From positions 1-5,222 of the forward strand of contig JAFADB010000175.1 of the NCBI GenBank assembly GCA_023425225.1: a stretch of 5,222 bases of DNA, written 5' to 3'. Below the pieces are notes generated by a model. The model did not search any database and had not been told where the DNA came from. It saw nothing but the letters and a program-made list of their open reading frames with translations. Positions within the stretch are counted from its first letter, which is position 1; each line of letters opens with the position of its first letter. Both the position numbers and the translations under genes were made by a program. Of the stretch, positions 1-4,848 are shown piece by piece. Source of the DNA: Pseudomonadota bacterium (GTDB taxonomy: Bacteria > Pseudomonadota > Gammaproteobacteria > Xanthomonadales > Xanthomonadaceae).

Positions 1-894
1 GCCCCACAGCAGCTTGATGACGTTCCAGCCGCCGCCGCGGAACACGCCTTCCAGTTCCTGCACGATCTTGCCGTTGCCGCGCACCGGGCCGTCCAGGCGC
101 TGCAGGTTGCAGTTGACCACGAACACCAGGTTGTCCAGGCCCTCACGCCCGGCCAGGGCGATGGCGCCCAGGGTCTCGGGCTCGTCGGACTCGCCGTCGC
201 CGATGAAGCACCAGACCTTGCGGTCGGACGGCTCGATCAGGCCGCGGTGCTCCAGGTACTTCATGAACTGCGCCTGGTAGATGGCGCTGAGCGGGCCCAG
301 GCCCATCGACACGGTGGGGGTCTGCCAGAACTCGGGCATCAGCCACGGGTGCGGGTAGGAGGAGATGCCCTTGCCGTCCACTTCCATGCGGAAGTTGTCC
401 AGCTGGCTCTCGTTGATGCGCCCTTCCAGGAAGGCGCGGGCGTAGATGCCCGGGGCGCTGTGGCCCTGGATGTAGAGCAGGTCGCCGGGGTGGTTCTCGC
501 TGGGGGCGCGCCAGAAGTGGTTGAAGCCGACGTCGTACAGGGTGGCGCTGGAGGCGAAGCTGGCGATGTGGCCGCCGAGGTCGCCGGGCTTGCGGTTGGC
601 GCGCACCACGGTGGCCATGGCATTCCAGCGGATGATCGAGCGGATCTTCCACTCGATGGCCGAGTCGCCGGGGCTCTTGGCCTCGTGCTGCGGGCTGATG
701 GTGTTGACGTACTCGGTGGTGGGCGAGAACGGCAGGTAGGCGCCGTTGCGGCGGGTCAGCTCGACCATGCCCTCGAGCAACTGGTGCGCGCGCTCGGCGC
801 CTTCGGCGTCGATGACGGCCTTGAGCGATTCGATCCACTCCTGCGTCTCGACGGGATTCGGATCGTTGTTCAGCACATCGGTCAACCAGTTCAT
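1..894 (-). CDS. aceE: Pyruvate dehydrogenase E1 component, homodimeric type (N-terminal 298 codons, cut by window edge)
   Basis: AceE is the thiamine diphosphate-dependent E1 of the pyruvate dehydrogenase complex. It decarboxylates pyruvate and acetylates the lipoyl group of E2 (AceF) in the cytoplasm. The reverse-strand frame from ATG at 894 is open to base 1 and begins MNWLTDVLNNDPNPVETQEW. Collinear similarity to the E. coli protein is obvious: KPGDLGGHIASF at 102-113, YIQGHSAPGIYARAFLEGR at 141-159, SSYPHPWLMPEFWQ at 178-191 and YLEHRGL at 213-219. The diphosphate/Mg-binding motif starts at GDGESDEPE (232-240) and ends at NCNLQRLDGP (261-270). H109, H145 and D233 match active-site residues of the E. 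coli enzyme. About 890 residues are usual for the family, so roughly two thirds lies outside the window. A GGGAG ribosome-binding site (bases 899-903) four bases before the ATG supports the start. No frameshift is seen. The gene is co-oriented with the regulator upstream but separated from it by 647 bases, so it probably has its own promoter. Confidence 0.97.
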   Translation of the reverse strand, partial: MNWLTDVLNNDPNPVETQEWIESLKAVIDAEGAERAHQLLEGMVELTRRNGAYLPFSPTTEYVNTISPQHEAKSPGDSAIEWKIRSIIRWNAMATVVRANRKPGDLGGHIASFASSATLYDVGFNHFWRAPSENHPGDLLYIQGHSAPGIYARAFLEGRINESQLDNFRMEVDGKGISSYPHPWLMPEFWQTPTVSMGLGPLSAIYQAQFMKYLEHRGLIEPSDRKVWCFIGDGESDEPETLGAIALAGREGLDNLVFVVNCNLQRLDGPVRGNGKIVQELEGVFRGGGWNVIKLLWG

Positions 895-1082
895 AGCGCT
901 CCCGGATACGGCCGCGCCGCGCGCGGTCCACAGTGGATTTCGTGAGCCGCCAAGTGTATCGCAACCGTTTCCATGCCTACCCCGCTACGCAGGCGTATGG
1001 AGGGCTTTGGAGCGCTGTGCCGGGTGGTTCTGGGGATTGGTCGGACCAACGGGGCTGGGGTTGGTTGGAGCAGGAGCCAAAG

Positions 1083-1129
1083 GCACCCCTCCCCAACCCT
1101 CCCCTTCGCCTTCGGCGAAAGGGAGGGGG
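1083..1129. repeat. GC-rich intergenic hairpin repeat, copy 1
   Basis: This is a 47-base unit that recurs at 1351-1397 with only two differences (AA at 1095-1096 against GG at 1363-1364). Its 3' part folds into a hairpin: arms 1097-1110 and 1114-1127 pair over 14 positions with one mismatch around a TTC loop. The direct half before it (CACCCCTCCCC) is a further C-rich run. Intergenic hairpins of the CCCTCCCC...GGGAGGG type are common in xanthomonad genomes. That is general knowledge of the group; I made no database comparison. Confidence 0.85.
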
Positions 1130-1146
1130 CTTGAAGCGCGTCACTG

Positions 1147-1176
1147 CTGGGCTGGGCTGGGCTGGGCTGGGCCGGG
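1147..1176 (+). repeat. CTGGG pentamer array with a canonical G-quadruplex pattern
   Basis: Five exact tandem CTGGG units (1147-1171) are followed by one variant CCGGG (1172-1176). The plus strand therefore carries six GGG runs, each separated by two bases, which fits the standard G-quadruplex pattern. Looser CTGGG-like copies continue to about 1200. The minus strand, in the sense of all neighbouring genes, is C-rich here, so a leftward transcript would not itself carry the G-runs. Confidence 0.85.
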
Positions 1177-1288
1177 CTGCTGGACTGGGCTGGGCGGCGG
1201 GCTGCTGGCTTGCGGGCCGTTGGCTTGCGCTTGCGCCTGTTGGCTGCGTTTGCTGAAAGGCGGAAGGGCGATGGGGCGGACCGCGGAG

Positions 1289-1312
1289 GATCGGGATCGG
1301 GATCGGGGTCGG
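1289..1312. repeat. GATCGG hexamer array
   Basis: Three exact tandem GATCGG units (1289-1306) are followed by one GGTCGG variant (1307-1312). This is a simple tandem repeat that could change copy number by slippage. It is not near any start codon and no regulatory role is apparent. Confidence 0.8.
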
Positions 1313-1350
1313 CAGGATGTTGTCGGGGGCTGGAAGCGCGAACGCCAAGA

Positions 1351-1397
1351 GCACCCCTCCCCGGCCCTCCCCTTCGCCTTCGGCGAAAGGGAGGGGG
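1351..1397. repeat. GC-rich intergenic hairpin repeat, copy 2
   Basis: This is the second copy of the 47-base unit at 1083-1129, in the same orientation and 268 bases away, with 45 of 47 positions identical. Its hairpin arms are 1365-1378 and 1382-1395 with a TTC loop. The arms and loop are unchanged between the copies; the two differences fall in the linker before the hairpin. Confidence 0.85.
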
Positions 1398-1428
1398 TGT
1401 TTGTGGCCCTCGGGGGCCTGGGTTTGTC

Positions 1429-1453
1429 CCTCCCCTTGCGAAGCAGGGGGAGG
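1429..1453. repeat. Third, related GC-rich hairpin
   Basis: Arms CCTCCCCTTGC (1429-1439) and GCAGGGGGAGG (1443-1453) pair over 11 positions, with one T-G wobble, around a GAA loop. The CCCTCCCCTT start resembles the arms of the two 47-base units, but the core and loop differ. It therefore looks like another member of the same broad intergenic family rather than a third exact copy. A second G-rich run follows to about 1465. Confidence 0.75.
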
Positions 1454-1512
1454 CTGGGAGGGGGTTGGCGCCGGCCAGGCGGATGCCCGGTCCTGCGCGG
1501 ATGGTTCCAGGC

Positions 1513-1535
1513 GCCGCGGCAAGATCCGCCGCGGC
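1513..1535 (-). terminator. Hairpin just downstream of the GntR stop codon, possible terminator
   Basis: Two copies of GCCGCGGC (1513-1520 and 1528-1535) form an 8-bp all-GC stem with a 7-base loop, beginning 7 bases beyond the stop codon of the regulator. No T-run follows in the direction of transcription, so this is not a classical intrinsic terminator. It could slow polymerase or protect the transcript 3' end. Confidence 0.4.
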
Positions 1536-1541
1536 AGGAGC

Positions 1542-2276
1542 TCAGATGCCGCCGCTGCGCGGCAGCGGCGCGGGAACGTTGAGCATGCCGCCGGCGGCGA
1601 CGTAGGCTGCCAGCGCCTGGCCCTGGCTGAGCAGGTGGCGGTTCATGGTCTGCTCGGCGCCCTCGGCATCGCGCTCGCGCACGCGGTCCATCAGCTCGCG
1701 GTGCTCGGACAGCGACTGCGCCATGCGCCCGGGCGTGAGCAGCTGGCGGCCGCGGTGCATCTTGAGGATGCGGTGCAGGTCGTGGGTGACGCGGATCAGC
1801 CAGGGGTTGCCGGCGCAGTCCTGGATGGTCTCGTGGATCAGGTAGTTGTTGCGGTAGTACTCGGCCAGGTCGCCGATGGCGGCGGCCGCCTCCATCGCCG
1901 CATGCAGTTCCTCCAGGCGAGCCACGCCGTCGCCGTCGATGCGGCGCACCGCCTCGTAGGCGCAGCGGCCCTCGAGCATGGCCATCACCGGGAACAGCTG
2001 GTTCAGGTCCTCCAGCGACAGCCGCGTGACCCGGCTGCCGCGCCCGGCGTCGATCTGCACCAGGCCTTCGGCGGCGAGCAGCTTGAGACTCTCGCGCAAC
2101 GGCGTGCGGCTGATGCCCAGTTCGTCGGCCAGCGCCGGCTCGTCGATCCACTCGCCCGGCGGCAGCTCGTAGTCGTAGATCTTCTGCCGCAGGCGCGCGG
2201 CCACCTCCTCGTAGAGCGGCACGCGCTTGCGGGTCGGACGCGGATCGGCGGCGGAAACCAGGGACATGGGCGCCAT
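1542..2276 (-). CDS. GntR-family transcriptional regulator with FCD ligand-binding domain (MdcY-like by context)
   Basis: This is a 244-residue DNA-binding regulator, the usual length for the family. Residues 20-82 form the GntR winged helix-turn-helix (PLYEEVAARLR, then the recognition region LADELGISRTPLRESLKLL at 49-67 and the wing GLVQIDAGRGSRVTRL). Residues from about 90 to 215 are the all-helical FCD effector domain. Its putative metal ligands are H148 (in YLIHETIQ), H192 (EHRELM) and H214 (NRHL). The usual Asp four residues before the first His is replaced here by N144. It lies 81 bases after the permease gene in the same direction, so it may be read through from the mdc genes, although a strong hairpin lies between. 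By context it probably controls malonate genes, as MdcY and MatR do elsewhere; this is inference. An alternative start is Met4 (ATG at 2267). The ribosome-binding site is weak for both starts. PdhR is a less likely identity, although aceE lies downstream. Confidence 0.92.
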   Translation of the reverse strand: MAPMSLVSAADPRPTRKRVPLYEEVAARLRQKIYDYELPPGEWIDEPALADELGISRTPLRESLKLLAAEGLVQIDAGRGSRVTRLSLEDLNQLFPVMAMLEGRCAYEAVRRIDGDGVARLEELHAAMEAAAAIGDLAEYYRNNYLIHETIQDCAGNPWLIRVTHDLHRILKMHRGRQLLTPGRMAQSLSEHRELMDRVRERDAEGAEQTMNRHLLSQGQALAAYVAAGGMLNVPAPLPRSGGI

Positions 2277-2304
2277 TCTACTTCGCCCGCCCTCACGCTC
2301 CCGT

Positions 2305-2331
2305 GGAGCAGGGCCTTCGCGGCCCTGCTCC
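2305..2331 (-). terminator. Strong 11-bp hairpin between permease and regulator genes
   Basis: Arms GGAGCAGGGCC (2305-2315) and GGCCCTGCTCC (2321-2331) are perfectly complementary around a TTCGC loop. The hairpin starts 26 bases after the permease stop codon and ends 28 bases before the regulator start. No T-run follows on the minus strand, so strict intrinsic termination is doubtful. It could still cause partial termination or stabilise the upstream message, lowering regulator expression relative to the permease. It may also be an intergenic repeat. Confidence 0.5.
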
Positions 2332-2357
2332 GGTACCTGACCCGCCGCGTGGCCTGT

Positions 2358-3704
2358 TCACATCCAACCCGGCACCACGAACAGCAGCCACGCCAACAGC
2401 GGGCCGAACGCCACCACCAGGCCGCTGTAGACCAGGAAGCGGCGGAACAGCTTCTCGCGCTCGTCCTTGGCCGCCGAGGCCACCACCAGCGCGCCGTTGG
2501 TGGAGAACGGGCTGACGTCGACCACGGTTGAGGAGATCGCCAGCGCGCAGATCACGCCGGCCGCGCCCAGGTGGCCCTGCATCAGGAACGGCACCGCCAA
2601 CGGAATGGTGGCGCCGAGCACCGCGGCCGAGGAGGCGAACGCGGAGACGATGCCGCCGACGTAGCACACCAGCAACGCACCCAGCAGCGGGATGCCGATC
2701 TGCGACACGCCATTGCCGATGTAGTCCACCGATCCGGCTTTCTCCAGCACCGCGATGTAGGTGACCACGCCGCTGATCAGCAGCACCGTGGACCAGCTGA
2801 TGCCGTCCACCGCGCCCTTCTGCGCGTTGGGCGAGATCAGCGCCAGCGCCACCGCCACGGTGATCGCCACCAGGCCGACGTTGAGGTTGTAGATCAGCGC
2901 CGCCACGCCCAGCCCGAGCAGGCCGGCCAGGGTGATCAGCCGGTCGCGGGTGAGCCTGACCGCCTCCAGCGCGACCGGGTCGGTGGACGAGGTGCCGCCG
3001 CCGGCGGCCAGCAGCGCGCCGTGGCCCTCGATCGCGAACTGGTGCGCGGACGCCTGCCCGGCCGGCACGTCCGCGCCGACCGCCGCCTCCTCGTGCCGGC
3101 GCAGCAACTGCAGTCCGCCGAACGTCAGGAAGCAGATCACCGCCATCAGCAGGTTGAAGCCCAGGCTGGTGAGGAACACCGCCATCTCGCTGACCTCCAG
3201 CCCGGCGTTCTCCACCACCTTGTTGGTGATGCCGCCGTAGACGCTGATCGGCGAGAAGCCGCCGCCCTGCGCGCCGTGGATCACCAGCAGGCCCATCATC
3301 AGCGGATTGATGCGGTACTGCTTGGCGAAACGCAACGCCACCGGGCCGATGATCGCCACCGCCGCCGGGCTGAGCGCGCCGAACGCGGTGAGCACCGCGG
3401 TGACCACGAACATCACCCACGGGATGGCCACGATGCGCCCGCGCACCGCGCGCACCGCCCAGTGCACCAGCAGGTCGATGGTGCCGTTCTTCTGCGCGAT
3501 GGCGAACAGATAGGTGATGCCGACCAGGGTCAGGAACAGGTCGCCGGGGAACCCGGCCAGCACCTCCTTGCCACCCATGCCGACCCATACGCCGCCGATG
3601 ATGAAGGCCAGCGCGAAAGCCACCGTGCCCATGTTGATGGGCAACGCGGTGGCGACGATGAACATGATCACCAGGCCGATGATCGTTGCGATTTGTGGAC
3701 TCAT
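2358..3704 (-). CDS. matC: MatC-like malonate/dicarboxylate permease (SLC13/ion-transporter superfamily)
   Basis: This is a 448-residue inner-membrane carrier, most likely the malonate importer for the adjacent decarboxylase genes. The N-terminal region (about 1-150) strongly resembles the MatC N-terminal domain, with PINMGTVAFALAFIIGG (22-38), AGFPGDLFLTLVGITYLFA (50-68), INPLMMGLLVIHGAQGGGF (132-150) and SPISVYGGITNK (151-162). About a dozen hydrophobic segments are visible, split by a polar loop at about 201-252. The two halves each carry a Ser/Thr-Asn-type motif of this superfamily, GITN (158-161) and DVSPFSTNG (396-404), probably substrate and cation binding. I chose ATG 3704 because GGGAGG lies four bases before it and homology starts there; the frame stays open to 3956, but that extension is unlike the family. 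Biotin-independent clusters in Pseudomonas and Acinetobacter use MdcL/MdcM instead. Substrate is inferred from context; another C3-C4 dicarboxylate is possible. Confidence 0.9.
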   Translation of the reverse strand: MSPQIATIIGLVIMFIVATALPINMGTVAFALAFIIGGVWVGMGGKEVLAGFPGDLFLTLVGITYLFAIAQKNGTIDLLVHWAVRAVRGRIVAIPWVMFVVTAVLTAFGALSPAAVAIIGPVALRFAKQYRINPLMMGLLVIHGAQGGGFSPISVYGGITNKVVENAGLEVSEMAVFLTSLGFNLLMAVICFLTFGGLQLLRRHEEAAVGADVPAGQASAHQFAIEGHGALLAAGGGTSSTDPVALEAVRLTRDRLITLAGLLGLGVAALIYNLNVGLVAITVAVALALISPNAQKGAVDGISWSTVLLISGVVTYIAVLEKAGSVDYIGNGVSQIGIPLLGALLVCYVGGIVSAFASSAAVLGATIPLAVPFLMQGHLGAAGVICALAISSTVVDVSPFSTNGALVVASAAKDEREKLFRRFLVYSGLVVAFGPLLAWLLFVVPGWM

Positions 3705-3708
3705 GCGC

Positions 3709-3714
3709 CCTCCC
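3709..3714 (-). promoter_or_regulatory. Ribosome-binding site of the permease gene
   Basis: GGGAGG on the minus strand, four bases before the ATG at 3704. It settles the start codon, since the frame is open for another 84 codons upstream and those codons run through the hairpin and palindrome. Confidence 0.75.
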
Positions 3715-3740
3715 GAGACACCTGATTCACATACAGCGTC

Positions 3741-3759
3741 GAATGGCGGCCCGCCATTC
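3741..3759. promoter_or_regulatory. Perfect 19-base palindrome upstream of the permease gene, candidate operator
   Basis: Arms GAATGGCGG (3741-3749) and CCGCCATTC (3751-3759) are exact inverse complements around a single central C. The centre lies 46 bases before the permease start codon, a typical operator position for a dimeric repressor, and the neighbouring GntR protein is the obvious candidate binder. The half-site CGCCATTC also occurs at 2271-2278, overlapping the start codon of the regulator. It does not resemble the ATTGTATACAAT site I recall for Acinetobacter MdcY, which I do not find in this window. It could equally be a short hairpin or a repeat element. Confidence 0.4.
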
Positions 3760-3778
3760 CGGGGTTGTTGCACGTCTT

Positions 3779-3868
3779 CCGGTACCTGGTTGGCGTCGAG
3801 TGTCAGTGCTCGAAGCCCCTCTCCCACCGGAGAGGGGACACTGGCACTGGACGCCGATCGGGTGCCGG
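3779..3868 (+). repeat. 90-base long inverted repeat (structured element) in the mdcH-permease spacer
   Basis: Outer arms 3779-3808 and 3839-3868 are 30 bases each. Read as plus-strand RNA they give 24 Watson-Crick pairs, 5 G-U wobbles and one G-G mismatch. A nested perfect 9-bp stem CCCCTCTCC (3816-3824) with GGAGAGGGG (3829-3837) closes a CACC loop, with an asymmetric internal loop (7 bases against 1) between the two stems. On the minus strand the five wobbles become A-C mismatches, so folding favours plus-strand RNA, antisense to the operon. Possible identities are a mobile intergenic repeat of the REP/MITE type, a small-RNA gene or a transcript-processing site. The sequence alone does not choose among them. 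Confidence 0.7.
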
Positions 3869-3927
3869 TAAAGCTCCATAACCGCTCCCACATCGCTCCT
3901 GCGAAAAACCCATGGAGAACCGCGGCC

Positions 3928-4848
3928 TCACGCCGCGCGCGCGCAGGCCCCCGCAACCCATTCCGCGACGCCCTCCAACGTCTGGAAATCCTCCACCGCG
4001 CGCGCCTCGCAACCGGGGAAGCCGTCGCGCAGCATCCGTGCCAGCGCCCCGCCCGGGCCCAGTTCCAGGAACACGCGCGCGCCGCGCTCCACCGCCTGGG
4101 TGAGCGCGTAGTGCCACTGCACGGTGTGCGCGATCTGCGCGGCGAGCGTGGCGGCCACGCGCGCGGCCGTCGTCACCGGCAGGCCGTCGATCCCGGCCAG
4201 CACCGGCGTGGCCGGCACCCGCACGGCGACGGTCCGCAGCCGCTCGGCAAAGGCGTCCGCGGCCGCCTGCAGCCAGTGCGTGTGCGCCGGCACCGAGACC
4301 GGCAGCGCCACCGTGCGCGCGCCACGTGCCGCGGCGGCCTCGGCCACCGCCTGCAGTGCAGCGGACGGTCCGCCGAGCACGTAGTGGTCCTCGCCGTTGA
4401 CGATCGCCACCGCCACGCCATGGCGGTCGCACAGCTGGCCGATCGCCATGCCGCGCAGGCCGACGACGGCGAGCAGGCCGGCATCGGCCGGGCTGGCGGC
4501 ATCCATCAGCCGCGCGCGCTCGGCGGCCAGCGCCAGGCAGGTGGCGTCATCGAAGCTGCCGGCCACCGCGTGCGCGGCCAGCTCGCCGACGCTGTAGCCG
4601 AGCACCAGCCGCGGTGCGGGCAGGTGCGGGCGCAGCGCCTGCCAGTGCGCCAGCGCGCCGGCGCAGACCAGCGGCTGCGCGCAGCGGTTGGCGTAGCGCT
4701 CGGCCTGCACGACCAGTTCCCGCACGTCGCGGCCGAGCGCGGCGCTGGCGGCATCGAGCACCGGTGCGGCCAGCGGATCGGCGTGCACGCGCGCGAACAT
4801 CGCCGCGTGCTGGCCACCCTGTCCGGGGCACAGCAGGGCCAGGCTCAC
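3928..4848 (-). CDS. mdcH: Malonate decarboxylase epsilon subunit, malonyl-CoA:ACP transacylase type
   Basis: MdcH transfers malonyl from malonyl-CoA to the acetylated or free prosthetic-group thiol of the MdcC acyl carrier protein, priming biotin-independent malonate decarboxylase in the cytoplasm. The 306 residues are a complete acyltransferase domain of usual length. CPGQGGQ at 7-13 carries the oxyanion-hole Gln10. GYSVGELAAH at 84-93 carries the nucleophile Ser86, with Tyr where FabD has His (GHSLGE). RARLM at 111-115 supplies the Arg that binds the malonyl carboxylate, VPAHTHW at 186-192 the catalytic His189, and LELGPGGALARML at 261-273 is the family's C-terminal motif. Translation starts at GTG 4848, which overlaps the mdcB TGA as GTGA, with AGGAG eight bases upstream inside mdcB. 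This is typical of coupled translation. The frame is open further upstream to 4965, but that part is antiparallel to nothing known and out of phase with mdcB, so it is not coding. FabD is the paralogue to exclude; the mdcB neighbour favours MdcH. Confidence 0.93.
   Translation of the reverse strand: MSLALLCPGQGGQHAAMFARVHADPLAAPVLDAASAALGRDVRELVVQAERYANRCAQPLVCAGALAHWQALRPHLPAPRLVLGYSVGELAAHAVAGSFDDATCLALAAERARLMDAASPADAGLLAVVGLRGMAIGQLCDRHGVAVAIVNGEDHYVLGGPSAALQAVAEAAAARGARTVALPVSVPAHTHWLQAAADAFAERLRTVAVRVPATPVLAGIDGLPVTTAARVAATLAAQIAHTVQWHYALTQAVERGARVFLELGPGGALARMLRDGFPGCEARAVEDFQTLEGVAEWVAGACARAA

Larger units (their letters stand above)
895..1541. other. 647-base gene-free spacer between the GntR gene and aceE, rich in repeats
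   Basis: No convincing gene is present. Reading frames that cross this stretch give low-complexity Pro/Gly/Arg translations caused by the GC-rich repeats. The stretch holds two nearly identical 47-base hairpin units, a third related hairpin, a CTGGG pentamer array, a GATCGG hexamer array and a hairpin just after the GntR stop codon, each listed separately. The roughly 190 bases next to aceE (895-1080) are free of these repeats and should hold the aceE promoter and leader. A weak minus-strand -10-like hexamer, TACACT (bases 953-958), lies about 60 bases before the start codon, but I see no good -35 partner and do not call it a promoter. Confidence 0.75.

Noticed and set aside
143..964. Minus-strand open frame of 273 codons overlapping aceE in another frame
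   Set aside because: It is Arg-rich and has no similarity, while the correct aceE frame covers the same bases and matches the E1 family throughout.
1083..1465. Possible CRISPR array
   Set aside because: There are only two 47-base direct units, 268 bases apart, with no regular short spacers and no cas genes in view.
746..1582. Plus-strand open frame of 278 codons over the aceE 5' end and the spacer
   Set aside because: The first part is antisense to aceE and the rest translates the GC-rich hairpin repeats into Pro/Gly/Arg strings.
1317..2531. Plus-strand open frame of 404 codons opposite the GntR gene
   Set aside because: It crosses repeats, the whole regulator gene, a hairpin and the permease 3' end. 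The composition is low-complexity and the minus-strand regulator explains the region fully.
2293..3588. Minus-strand open frame of 431 codons within the permease gene
   Set aside because: It is a Gly/Arg-rich shifted-frame shadow of the permease, whose own frame shows continuous membrane segments and family motifs.
3705..3956. 84-codon N-terminal extension of the permease frame
   Set aside because: It lacks the hydrophobic start typical of the family, runs through the palindrome, the long hairpin and the end of mdcH, and the GGGAGG site is at the internal ATG 3704.
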